NCBI GenBank assembly: GCA_963761005.1
Contig: CAVXFK010000027.1
Span: 558,001-622,000, forward strand
Length of the DNA: 64,000 bases
Source: DASWJZ01 sp963761005
GTDB lineage: Bacteria; Pseudomonadota; Alphaproteobacteria; Rhizobiales; Afifellaceae
Direction: 5' to 3'
The translations under genes were made by a program, and so were the position numbers. The notes under the pieces were generated by a model. That model was given only the letters and a program-made list of their open reading frames with translations. It made no database searches and had not been told where the DNA came from. Below, piece by piece: positions 53,844 through 62,573 of this stretch. Within the stretch, counting starts at the first letter, position 1. Each line of letters starts with the position of its first letter.

Positions 53844-55406
53844 GTGCCGATCGCCGGACCGCCGTTGGATGCGCCCCTCAACCTCCCCGAGATACTAGAG
53901 CAAGGTCTCGCCACGAAACCGGATGCGGACGCGCTCGTCTCACGCCGGCGGCGTTGGACGTGGCGAATGCTCGATTCCGCCTCAACGCGCCTCGCCGGCA
54001 ACTATCTCGATCTCGGTCTCGCGCCGGGCGAGCGGATCGCGTCCCTGATGCCGAACCGCACGGAGTTGATGGTTCATTACTTCGCCTGCATGAAATGCGG
54101 GCTTGTCGCGGTGCCCCTGAACTACCGCTACATGGCGCCGGAAATCGACCATGCGCTTGAGGTAAGCGGGGCGAAAATCTTGCTCGCCCATGACGAACGC
54201 CGAGAAGACCTCGCTAAGAGCAAATTTGCGGGCAAGCTTCCGCTCGGCCGGATCAGCTATGACGAGGATGGCGGACGCAGCGACCCGAGCTTCAAGTCGC
54301 TGAGCGAAGGCGCGCCGACCCGCGAATTCGCCGCGCCGAAGATGCACGACCTGGCGATCATCTTCTTTACCTCAGGCAGCACCGGCAAGCCGAAGGGCGT
54401 CAGCCACAGCTTCGAGACGTTGGGCTGGATCGTTGCCAGTGCGGCCAAGAGCTGGGAAATGGGTCCCGACGACGTCATGATGCCTGGCGGATCGGCATCG
54501 CATGTCGGCGGCCACCATTTGTCGATGATGACGTTCGCCACCGCCGGCAGGGTTGTCATGCCGCGCACGTTCGACGGCGACGAAGTCTTGCCGCTGTTGC
54601 GCGAAGAACGGCCGACCAAGCTGTGGATGCTGCCGTCGGCGCTTTATGCGCTGACCCGCGATCACGGCGCCGGCCGCGCGGATTTTGCCTCGGTCAAGGC
54701 GTGCTATTCGGGCGGCGACAAGGTTTCGGAGGCGCTTGAGAAGGAGTTCACCGCGCTCGCCGGCTTCGTGATCAACGAGGACTACGGAATGACCGAGATC
54801 GGCATTCCGACCGTCAACCCGCCTGAAGCGGTGAAGATCGGGTCCATCGGACGTCTTGGCCCGGGCTATCAGGCCTCGCTGCGGGAAGACGGTGGGCGTG
54901 AGGTGGCAACCGGCGTTGACGGGCGTCTCTGGATCAAATTTCCCGGCAACATGGTCGGCTACTGGAACAATCCGAAGGCGACGGCGGAGACGGTCGTCGA
55001 CGGCTGGCTGGACACCGGCGACGTGATGAGTGCCGACGAGGACGGCTATCTTTGGTTCCACGGCCGCAAGAAGCAGATCATCATCCACGACGGCTCGAAC
55101 ATTTGCCCGCAGGAGGTGGAAGCCGCGCTGCTCGAGCACGACGCCGTGGCCAGCGCCGGCGTGGTCGGCGTGCTAAGCCCCATGCACGGCGAGAACGTAC
55201 GGGCCTACGTCACGCTGGATCCGGGGGCAACACCGCCCTCGATGCAGGACCTGATCCAATTCGCTCGCGCCCGGGTCGGCTACAAGGCGCCCGAAGAAGT
55301 CATCGTCCTCGACGAGATGCCGCTCAATGCGACAGGCAAAGTCGACCGCGTCACGCTGAAGCGCATGGCGGCGAAAGGGCTCGAAGCCGCGTCGGCTGAA
55401 AGATGA
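53844..55406 (+). CDS. AMP-dependent acyl-CoA synthetase / ligase
   Basis: A 520-residue ANL-superfamily enzyme. Motifs are IIFFTSGSTGKPKGVSHSFE (P-loop), EDYGMTEIG, GWLDTGDVMSADEDGYLWFH and KKQIIIHDGSNICPQEVEAA, with the C-terminal ATGKVDRVTLKR carrying the catalytic lysine. It would activate a carboxylic acid, probably medium-chain or aromatic, but the substrate cannot be read. The start is GTG 53844 with an AAGGAGG ribosome-binding site. It lies outside the island and stands alone. A hairpin GCCGG/CCGGC follows the stop at about 55431. Confidence 0.87.
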   Translation: MPIAGPPLDAPLNLPEILEQGLATKPDADALVSRRRRWTWRMLDSASTRLAGNYLDLGLAPGERIASLMPNRTELMVHYFACMKCGLVAVPLNYRYMAPEIDHALEVSGAKILLAHDERREDLAKSKFAGKLPLGRISYDEDGGRSDPSFKSLSEGAPTREFAAPKMHDLAIIFFTSGSTGKPKGVSHSFETLGWIVASAAKSWEMGPDDVMMPGGSASHVGGHHLSMMTFATAGRVVMPRTFDGDEVLPLLREERPTKLWMLPSALYALTRDHGAGRADFASVKACYSGGDKVSEALEKEFTALAGFVINEDYGMTEIGIPTVNPPEAVKIGSIGRLGPGYQASLREDGGREVATGVDGRLWIKFPGNMVGYWNNPKATAETVVDGWLDTGDVMSADEDGYLWFHGRKKQIIIHDGSNICPQEVEAALLEHDAVASAGVVGVLSPMHGENVRAYVTLDPGATPPSMQDLIQFARARVGYKAPEEVIVLDEMPLNATGKVDRVTLKRMAAKGLEAASAER

Positions 55407-55644
55407 GGACACGAATGTAGCGTGCGGGGAGCCGGCGAAAGACCGGCCTCAGTACCTGCCGCGCAATCCTGGTTTTATGTGATTGCGATCTCGGCTTGTG
55501 ATGCAAAGCGGACGATCGTTCCTGGGTGCGAGCCGGTGGACACCGCAGAGAGAAGACTTCGAAATACCTGCAAGCGTTTGGTGTCCCGCCCGTCGCTAAT
55601 TGTCTGACAGGTTGGGGCTCTTCCGGTCCTCGAAAGAGCGGCCG

Positions 55645-56694
55645 CTATTGAGCGCCGCCGCCGAGCTTGATCGAGCCTTTCAGGCCGACCGACATCGACC
55701 ACATGTCGGTTTGCTTGAGGTGGGCGGGTGCGAAGCTCGTCGTGAAGGCATTGACGCCGGTTCCGCTCTGCGGGTTCACGACCTTGTACATATCGTTCCT
55801 TCGCTCGGCGGCGCCGTAGAGGCTGCCGGAGAAGCGGCCGGCGGTCACCGAAATGCCGGCAACGCCGCGTCCCATGAACGCCAAGCGGTCTTCACTGTCC
55901 GTTTGGTCGCGGGTAAGCGTGGCAAGCCCTCCCGCGATGCTCAGATTCTGATGCGCGGTGAGATCGCCGGAGGCCCACAGCGCAGCACCCTGACCGCCAA
56001 GGAAGCCGCTGACGTGCTTGCCGAACGGCGCTCTCGCCATCGCCGCAAGCATGGGGCCGGCGCTCCACACATCGACCGTCTCGTCGAGCTTCGCGAAGCC
56101 CGGAACCCCAGCGCCCGTGATGTCGGTGAAATCGACGTTGAGGTCGTAAGTCTTGAATTCGACGAGCGGGCCGACGTTGATCGTGAAGTTCTCGCGGCCC
56201 CAGCCGAAGGTCGGTGCGCCGTAGAAGCGGCGGAAATCGGTGTCGGCTTTGAAATCCGTCTGGCCGGGCGTGTTGATCGACGCGGGCGACGTGCCGCCGT
56301 TGATCGGCAGCAAGTTCAGTGCCTCGCCGGCGCCAAGGAGAATCGTTCCCGCTTCGCTCTGCGAGGCGGCGTCGCCGCCGAAGACAAAATGGAAAGAATC
56401 GATGCCAAGCGGGCCGTCGCGTAGCGGGAACAGCACATGCATGTTGCCGCCGCCGCCGACAGAGTTGAAGCCGAATCCGTTGTCCGACTGCCGAATGAAA
56501 TTGCCTGCTAATCCATCGACTGCCGCCGCGAAGCCGTTGGTGACATCGAAATTGAGGTGGGTCGCCTCTCCGCTGATCCCGAACATGCCGTAGTCGGTAG
56601 GGTCGAGCGGCAGAGTCGATTGATCCTGCGCGCGCGCGATGGCAGGCAAAAGCACAGCCACGGCCACAATCGCGAGTTTGTACGCTTTTGGCAC
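55645..56694 (-). CDS. exported outer-membrane-like protein of unknown function
   Basis: About 349 residues from GTG 56694, with a signal peptide (YKLAIVAVAVLLPAIARAQD). The mature part is rich in alternating strands, Gly and aromatic residues (NFDVTNGFAAAVDGLAGNFI, FGFNSVGGGGNMHVLF, MWSMSVGLKGSIKLGG at the end), as in beta-barrel outer-membrane proteins. No named family is recognised. The terminal residue is Gln, not the usual aromatic, so barrel insertion is not certain. It is divergent from the ureide-operon transporter across 345 bp. Confidence 0.65.
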   Translation of the reverse strand: MPKAYKLAIVAVAVLLPAIARAQDQSTLPLDPTDYGMFGISGEATHLNFDVTNGFAAAVDGLAGNFIRQSDNGFGFNSVGGGGNMHVLFPLRDGPLGIDSFHFVFGGDAASQSEAGTILLGAGEALNLLPINGGTSPASINTPGQTDFKADTDFRRFYGAPTFGWGRENFTINVGPLVEFKTYDLNVDFTDITGAGVPGFAKLDETVDVWSAGPMLAAMARAPFGKHVSGFLGGQGAALWASGDLTAHQNLSIAGGLATLTRDQTDSEDRLAFMGRGVAGISVTAGRFSGSLYGAAERRNDMYKVVNPQSGTGVNAFTTSFAPAHLKQTDMWSMSVGLKGSIKLGGGAQ

Positions 56695-56757
56695 CCAGCC
56701 CCCGCCGATCCAACGACTCCCGTGGGCGCGACTGTAGCGGATCGCGGTCCGTGCGGA

Positions 56758-56788
56758 GTTGCATTTTTGCAACGAACGCGATTGCGTT
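56758..56788. promoter_or_regulatory. two adjacent small palindromes in the divergent intergenic region
   Basis: GTTGCA-TTTT-TGCAAC (56758-56773) and AACGC-GATT-GCGTT (56775-56788) lie next to each other, 64-94 bp before the exported-protein start and about 160 bp before the sigma-54 promoter. They could be regulator sites for either gene. Neither fits the NtrC half-site spacing I know. Confidence 0.4.
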
Positions 56789-56945
56789 GAATTGCGGTGA
56801 CTGCGCGGGTGCTGTGAATCTGAGCAGTCTGCATTTGAGCGAGCCGTGCGGAATGTCGGGGTGGCGATTAGACGACTGCAGACTCTGCGACGTAACCATT
56901 TGTTTCTGCGCTTTGTTTTTCTTCGACCTTCGATGGGAGGCGATT

Positions 56946-56961
56946 TGGCATCCGCATTGCA
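56946..56961 (+). promoter_or_regulatory. sigma-54 (RpoN) -24/-12 promoter
   Basis: TGGCATC-CGCA-TTGCA matches the sigma-54 consensus TGGCACG-N4-TTGCA. The invariant GG and GC lie exactly 12 bp apart, with only CG to TC changed in the -24 block. Predicted transcription start is near 56972, leaving a leader of about 68 nt with AAAAGGAG before the ATG at 57040. Sigma-54 promoters need an enhancer-binding activator, commonly NtrC for nitrogen genes. This fits a nitrogen-scavenging operon. Confidence 0.7.
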
Positions 56962-57039
56962 TGCAATCTCGTTAACGGCGCGGTTCCAGCGGAATCCTGC
57001 CGCTCGTTGTCTGCGATATGCACAGAAAAGGAGCATTCG

Positions 57040-58158
57040 ATGCCGCGCCTCCTGAACCCCACCCGTCGTGATCTTCTGAAGGCCGGCGCTGCCGGCGCCG
57101 CGCTCGGCGCATTCGGCCAGCCGGTCAGCCGTGCCTTCGCCGCCGATCTCACCGTCGGCTTCATCTATGTCGGGCCGAAGGACGACTACGGCTACAACCA
57201 GGCGCACGCCGAAGGCGCGGCGACGCTGAAGGGCATGGACGGCGTGACCATCGTCGAGGAGGAGAACGTTCCGGAGACGGTCGACGTCCAGAAGACCATG
57301 GAGTCGATGATCAATCTCGACGGCGCGACGCTGCTCTTCCCGACCTCCTTTGGCTACTTCGATCCGCACATGCTCCTGATGGCGAAGAAATACCCCGACA
57401 TCCAGTTCCGCCATTGCGGCGGGCTGTGGACCGACAAGAACCCGATGAACACCGGCTCCTATTTCGGCTACATCGGCATGGGCCAGTATCTGAACGGCAT
57501 CGCGGCCGGCTACGCCAGCAAGACCAAGAAGCTCGGCTTCGTCGCGGCGAAGCCGATCCCGCAGGTGCTCCTCAACATCAACTCCTTCACGCTCGGCGCC
57601 AGAAGCGTCGACCCGGCGATTACCACGCAGGTGATCTTCACCGGCGAATGGTCGCTCGCGGTGAAGGAGGCGGAGGCGACGAACGCGCTCGTCGATCAGG
57701 GCGCCGACGTGATCACGATGCATGTCGACGGGCCCAAGGTGACGGTGCAGACCGCCGCCGGCCGCGGCGCGTTCGTCTGCGGCTACCATGCCAACCAGAG
57801 CCCGCTCGCCCCGGACAAATATCTGACCGGCGCGGAGTGGAACTGGTCCACCGTTTACAAGATGTTCGTCGACAAGATGGTCGCCGGCGGGGAGTTGCCG
57901 AACTTCGTGCGCGGGGGTCTGGCCGAGGGCTTCGTCAAGATGAGCCCCTACGGGCCGGCCATGAGCGACGAGGCGAAGAGCAAGTCGGATGCGGTTCTCG
58001 CCGAGATCATGAAGGGCGGCTACTCCGTCATCAAAGGCCCGCTAAAGGACAACACCGGCAAGGAAGTCGTTCCCGCCGGCACCGCCTACGTGGAGACGGC
58101 GATCGAGCTTGAGAGCATGAACTATCTCGTGGACGGCGTGATCGGCTCCACCTCCTGA
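57040..58158 (+). CDS. BMP-family ABC transporter substrate-binding protein
   Basis: A 372-residue periplasmic binding protein with a twin-arginine signal (TRRDLLKAGAAGAALGAF, cleavage after AFA). The mature part starts DLTVGFIYVGPKDDYGYNQA, as in PF02608 (BMP/PnrA-like) proteins that bind nucleosides and similar ring compounds, and continues with GGLWTDKNPMNTGSYFGYIG. It is first of the operon, with two permeases and an ATPase downstream. The company of biuret and allophanate hydrolase genes suggests a ureide ligand such as biuret, triuret or a related compound, by inference only. Confidence 0.88.
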   Translation: MPRLLNPTRRDLLKAGAAGAALGAFGQPVSRAFAADLTVGFIYVGPKDDYGYNQAHAEGAATLKGMDGVTIVEEENVPETVDVQKTMESMINLDGATLLFPTSFGYFDPHMLLMAKKYPDIQFRHCGGLWTDKNPMNTGSYFGYIGMGQYLNGIAAGYASKTKKLGFVAAKPIPQVLLNINSFTLGARSVDPAITTQVIFTGEWSLAVKEAEATNALVDQGADVITMHVDGPKVTVQTAAGRGAFVCGYHANQSPLAPDKYLTGAEWNWSTVYKMFVDKMVAGGELPNFVRGGLAEGFVKMSPYGPAMSDEAKSKSDAVLAEIMKGGYSVIKGPLKDNTGKEVVPAGTAYVETAIELESMNYLVDGVIGSTS

Positions 58159-58172
58159 CCGGGACCGGCCCG

Positions 58173-59303
58173 GTGGCCCAGGTGATCGACCACCCGGCGA
58201 TGGCCCAGATCGAGCGATCCGGGCCGTCGCTACTTGAGGTTCTGGCGCGGCGCTCCGAGGCGATCGTCATCCCGGTCGCGGCGGTGCTTGTCGGGCTGGT
58301 GATCTTCGGCGTCTTCGTGTTCGCGCTCGGCAAGTCGCCGGTCCAGCTCTACCAGCTCATGTACAAAGGCGGCTTCGGCACCTGGTTCTCCATCCAGAAC
58401 TCGCTGCAGCGCGCATCGCCGCTTCTGCTCGCGGCACTATGCGTGGCGCTGCCGGCGCGGCTCGGGCTCGTCATCATCGGCGGGGAGGGGGCGATCGTGC
58501 TCGGCGGGCTTGCGGCCGCGGCAATCGCGCCGCCGCTGACCGGCGCGCCGTGGCTCATCGCGATCCCGCTGATGGGAATCGCCGCAGCGCTTGCCGGCGG
58601 CATCTGGATAGGCGCCATCGGCGCGCTGCGGCAGTATCGCGGGGTGAACGAGACGATCGCGAGCCTGCTCATGGCCTATATCGCGATCGCGGTCATGAAC
58701 CAGATCGTCGAGGGGCCGCTGCGTGACCCTGCCAGCCTGAACAAGCCGTCGACCGCGCCGCTCGATCCCGCCTTCCGCATCGGCAACATCCCCGGCATGG
58801 ACGTGCATTGGGGTCTGGTTGCCGGTGTCGTCGGCTGCATCTTTGCCTGGGTCCTGATCGAGAAGACCACGTGGGGATTTTCCGCTCGCATCGCCGGCGG
58901 CAATGTGCGCGCGGCACTTCTGCAGGGGCTGCCGGTCAAGCGCCTCGTCATCGGCTTCACCGCCCTCGGCGGCGCCTTTGCCGGGCTTGCCGGCATGTAT
59001 GAAGTGGCGGCGATCCAGGGGAACGCCAATGCGTCGCTTGCCGCCGGGTACGGCTACACCGGTATCCTGATCGCGTTCCTCGCCCGGCAAAATCCGCTCG
59101 CCATCATTCCGTTCGCGATCCTGCTCGGTGGCGTCGAAGCGTCGAACGGCCTGATCCAGCGGCGCATGGACCTGCCGGACGCGACGGTGCTCGTGTTCGA
59201 GGGGCTGCTCTTCGTCGTCGTGCTTCTCTCCGAGACGCTCTATGGGCGTTTCCGCGTCTTCCAGCCTGAAATGTGGTCCACAAACAAAGGAGCGGTGCGC
59301 TGA
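58173..59303 (+). CDS. ABC transporter permease 1 (BMP-associated, BPD_transp_2)
   Basis: A 376-residue inner-membrane permease with about ten hydrophobic segments. A cytoplasmic N-terminus is followed by AIVIPVAAVLVGLVIFGVFV; PARLGLVIIGGEGAIVLGG is the conserved segment of this permease family (compare NIGAEGQ), and NETIASLLMAYIAIAVMNQI is typical. The start is GTG 58173, 15 bp after the binding-protein gene. Its stop overlaps the next ATG (TGATG). It pairs with permease 2 as a heterodimer. Confidence 0.88.
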   Translation: MAQVIDHPAMAQIERSGPSLLEVLARRSEAIVIPVAAVLVGLVIFGVFVFALGKSPVQLYQLMYKGGFGTWFSIQNSLQRASPLLLAALCVALPARLGLVIIGGEGAIVLGGLAAAAIAPPLTGAPWLIAIPLMGIAAALAGGIWIGAIGALRQYRGVNETIASLLMAYIAIAVMNQIVEGPLRDPASLNKPSTAPLDPAFRIGNIPGMDVHWGLVAGVVGCIFAWVLIEKTTWGFSARIAGGNVRAALLQGLPVKRLVIGFTALGGAFAGLAGMYEVAAIQGNANASLAAGYGYTGILIAFLARQNPLAIIPFAILLGGVEASNGLIQRRMDLPDATVLVFEGLLFVVVLLSETLYGRFRVFQPEMWSTNKGAVR

Positions 59304-60230
59304 TGGAAGGCACTGGCATCGGAATATGGGGCGTGCCGCTCGCAGTCCTCGGGGGCGCGATCCGCGTGTCGACGCCCTTCCTCTTCGTCAGCCTCGGCGA
59401 ATGCATCACGGAGAAGAGCGGGCGCATCAATCTCGGCCTTGAGGGCACACTGGTGTTCGGCGCGATGTCGGGCTACGCCATCGCCTACGAGACCTCCTCG
59501 GCCTGGATCGGCGTCGTCGCCGGCGGTCTCTCCGGTGCTTGCTTCGGCGCGTTCCACGGCTGGATTTGCAAGTTCCCGCGCGTCAACGACATCGCCGTCG
59601 GGATCGCGCTGATGCTTTTCGGCATCGGGCCTCGCGTTCTTCTTCGGCAAGCCGTACATCCAGCCGGTCGCGCCGCATCTGCCGGCCATTCCCTTCGGCG
59701 CATGGTCGTCGATCCCGCAGGTCGAGGCGGCGCTCAACGTCAACGTGCTCTTCCTGATCGGGATCGGGCTGACCGTGCTGCTTTGGTGGGGCTTCGCCAA
59801 CACCAAGGTCGGCCTCGTCGTGCGCACGGTCGGCGACAGCGCTGACGCGGCGCGCGCCATGGGCTACAACGTCGATTGGGTGCGGTTGCTTGCGACGGCG
59901 GCCGGCGGCGTGCTTGCCGGAATCGGCGGCGCCTACCTCTCGCTCTATTATCCAGGGAGCTGGAACGAGCGCATCTCGTCGGGACAGGGCCTGATGGCGG
60001 TGGCGCTCGTCATCTTCGCGCGCTGGAACCCGCTCGCCTGCTTCGGCGCAGCACTTCTCTTCGGCGGCGCCGGCGCGCTTGGACCGGCGCTTCAATCGGT
60101 CGGCGTCACCGAGGGCTACTATCTCTTCTACGCTGCGCCCTATGTGCTCACGCTTCTCATCATGATCGCGACCTCGTCGCCGAGCCGCTCGCTCGCCGGC
60201 GCGCCGTCCGAGCTCTCCATCACCAAATAG
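59303..60230 (+). CDS. ABC transporter permease 2 (BMP-associated), one-base frameshift
   Basis: The second permease. Frame one has PFLFVSLGECITEKSGRINL and GLEGTLVFGAMSGYAIAYET, the family motif, then INDIAV-like VNDIAVGIALMLFGIG. Frame two continues VLFLIGIGLTVLLWWGFANT and GYNVDWVRLLATAAGGVLAG, ending SELSITK. An extra C near 59629 (GGGCCTCGCG for GGGCTCGCG) breaks LFGIGLAFFFGKPY. Removing it gives exactly 308 codons plus stop. The neighbouring genes are intact, so an error in the consensus is likely. Confidence 0.86.
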
Positions 60231-60249
60231 GGATACCGAGGGGAAAGCC

Positions 60250-60972
60250 ATGCGAGCCGTCAGCCCGAAGCTCAAAGCCGTCCCGGAGACGGCCGGCACA
60301 ACGATCGATGCAGACCCCTATCCCTGGCCGTTCGACGGCGATCTCAGGCCGGAGAACACCGCGCTCATCATCATCGACATGCAGACGGACTTCTGCGGCA
60401 AGGGCGGCTACGTGGACGCGATGGGCTACGACCTGTCGCTGACCCGCGCGCCGATCGAGCCGATCAAGACGGTGCTCGCGGCCTTCCGCGACGGCGGCTA
60501 CCACGTGATCCATACGCGCGAGGGGCACCGGCCCGACCTTGCCGACCTACCCGCCAACAAGCGCTGGCGCTCGCAGCGGATCGGCGCGGGGATCGGCGAT
60601 CCCGGCCCGTGCGGGCGCATCCTGGTGCGCGGCGAGGCGGGATGGGAGATCATCCCGGAGCTTTCGCCGATTGCGGGCGAACCGATCATCGACAAGCCCG
60701 GCAAGGGCTCTTTCTGTGCGACGGACCTTGAGCTGATCCTCAATCAGCGCGGCATCCGCAACATCGTGTTGACCGGCATCACCACCGATGTCTGCGTGCA
60801 CACGACGATGCGCGAGGCGAACGATCGCGGCTTTGAGTGCCTGATCCTCGAAGATTGCTGCGGTGCCACGGACCACGGCAATCATCTCGCGGCGCTGAAG
60901 ATGGTGAAGATGCAGGGCGGCGTCTTCGGCGCGGTCGCCACGTCCACGGCGCTTCTGGAGAAACTGCCATGA
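60250..60972 (+). CDS. biuH: biuret amidohydrolase (BiuH-type cysteine hydrolase)
   Basis: A 240-residue isochorismatase-like hydrolase. The triad of characterised rhizobial biuret hydrolase (Asp36, Lys142, Cys175) aligns with Asp43 (ALIIIDMQTDF), Lys149 (IIDKPGKGSF) and Cys182 (GITTDVCVHTTMREANDRG) at a constant offset of seven. Long flanking blocks (DADPYPWPF, GGYVDAMGYDLSL, ADLPANKRWRSQRIGAGIGD, PGPCGRIL, CCGATDHGNHLAA) match what I remember of that enzyme. It hydrolyses biuret to allophanate and ammonia. It lies inside the transporter operon, and its stop overlaps the ATPase start. Confidence 0.88.
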   Translation: MRAVSPKLKAVPETAGTTIDADPYPWPFDGDLRPENTALIIIDMQTDFCGKGGYVDAMGYDLSLTRAPIEPIKTVLAAFRDGGYHVIHTREGHRPDLADLPANKRWRSQRIGAGIGDPGPCGRILVRGEAGWEIIPELSPIAGEPIIDKPGKGSFCATDLELILNQRGIRNIVLTGITTDVCVHTTMREANDRGFECLILEDCCGATDHGNHLAALKMVKMQGGVFGAVATSTALLEKLP

Positions 60973-62573
60973 TCGAGCGCGCCATGGCGACGGCGTCGAC
61001 CGTCGCGGCGCCGCCCGTAGCGGTGCACGGGATGCCGGCGGCCAAGTCTGCTGCGATCTCGGTTGAGACTGTCGGCATGACCAAGCGCTTTGGCAGCTTC
61101 ACCGCGCTCGAAGACGTTTCGATCAGGGTTCATGCCGGCACTTTCCACGCGCTCCTCGGCGAGAACGGTGCCGGCAAGTCGACGCTCGTCAAATGCATGA
61201 TGGGGTTCTATCTGCCGACCGAAGGTGCCGTGCTCGTCGATGGCCACGAGATGGCGATCGTCAATCCGCGCGATGCACATGAGCACGGCCTCGGCATGGT
61301 CTATCAGCATTTCACGCTGATCCCGTCGCTGACGGCGGCTGAAAACCTTGTGCTGTCGCGTAGCCACGTGCCGGCGGTGATCGACTGGCGGCGCGAAAAG
61401 AAGGCGCTCGAAGCCTTCCTCGACACGATGCCCTTCCGCGTGCCGCTCGACCGTCCGATTTCCGAGCTTGCCGCCGGGCAGAAGCAGAAGCTCGAGATCC
61501 TGAAGCAGATTTATCTCAAGAGCCGCTTCCTGATCCTCGACGAGCCGACCTCGGTGCTGACGCCGGGCGAGGCGGAGGAGGTGCTCGGACTTCTGAAAGC
61601 GATGGCCGATCGCGGTGAGATCACCGTCTTCATGATCACCCACAAGTTCCGCGAGGTGGAAGCCTTCGCGGAGGACGTGAGCGTGCTTCGCCGCGGCAAG
61701 CTCGCGGGCGCCGGCAAGGCGGCGGAGCTTTCGCGCGATGACATGGCGGCGATGATGATCGGCTCGCGCAACGTGGCGCAGGTCGCGACGCGCGAGGGTG
61801 CGGCCGCCGACCGTCCGGTGCTCGAGGTCCGCGCGCTTGCCGCCAAGAACCAGTCGGGCACCAAAGCGGTCGCGGTCGACGAGCTCATCGTCCACAGCCG
61901 TGAAATCGTCGGCATCGCTGGCGTCTCCGGCAACGGACAGAAGGAGTTCGCCGAGGTGCTGGCCGGCCAGCGCTTTGCGGATTCCGGCGAGGTGCGTGTC
62001 GGCGGCACCGCCTACGCAGCGACCCGTGCGGAGACGCGCGAACATCAGGTCCGCTTCATCCCGGAAGAGCCTCTCAAGAACGCTTGCGCGCCGCGCATGG
62101 CGGTCGCCGAGAATCTCGCCTTCCGCACCTTCGATACGAATGGGGGCTCCGTAAACGGCGGCGAGAAGCCGTCCTTCTGGCTGAAGCTGAAGAGCATGCG
62201 GTCCGCCGCCCGTGTGCTGGTGGAGAACTTCCAAGTGAGGACCGCGTCGATCGAATCGCCGATCGCGACGCTCTCCGGCGGCAACGTGCAGCGCGCGGTG
62301 CTGGCGCGCGAGCTGACCGGCGACGTCGATCTTCTCGTCGTCGCTAATCCCTGCTTCGGGCTCGACTTCTCGGCCGTCGCGGAAATTCGCTCCCGCATCG
62401 TCGCGGCGCGGAACGGCGGCGCCGCGGTGCTTCTGATCAGCGAAGACCTTGATGAGATCCTGGAGCTTGCCGATCGCATCCTGGTGATGTCGGAAGGGAA
62501 GATCGTCTACGAGACACCCGGCGAGCGCGCCGATGTCGGGGAGATCGGGCGCCACATGGCGGGGCATCATTGA
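60969..62573 (+). CDS. ABC transporter ATPase, duplicated nucleoside/sugar type
   Basis: A 534-residue ATPase with two ABC modules in one chain. The first has Walker A LLGENGAGKSTLVK, signature-like LAAGQKQKLEILKQ and Walker B FLILDEPTSVLT. The second has a degenerate P-loop (GVSGNGQKEFAEVL), LSGGNVQRAVLARE, and VVANPCFGLD in place of the canonical Walker B end. This asymmetry is normal for BMP-type importers. The start ATG 60969 overlaps the biuH stop (ATGA). It energises the two permeases. Confidence 0.9.
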   Translation: MIERAMATASTVAAPPVAVHGMPAAKSAAISVETVGMTKRFGSFTALEDVSIRVHAGTFHALLGENGAGKSTLVKCMMGFYLPTEGAVLVDGHEMAIVNPRDAHEHGLGMVYQHFTLIPSLTAAENLVLSRSHVPAVIDWRREKKALEAFLDTMPFRVPLDRPISELAAGQKQKLEILKQIYLKSRFLILDEPTSVLTPGEAEEVLGLLKAMADRGEITVFMITHKFREVEAFAEDVSVLRRGKLAGAGKAAELSRDDMAAMMIGSRNVAQVATREGAAADRPVLEVRALAAKNQSGTKAVAVDELIVHSREIVGIAGVSGNGQKEFAEVLAGQRFADSGEVRVGGTAYAATRAETREHQVRFIPEEPLKNACAPRMAVAENLAFRTFDTNGGSVNGGEKPSFWLKLKSMRSAARVLVENFQVRTASIESPIATLSGGNVQRAVLARELTGDVDLLVVANPCFGLDFSAVAEIRSRIVAARNGGAAVLLISEDLDEILELADRILVMSEGKIVYETPGERADVGEIGRHMAGHH

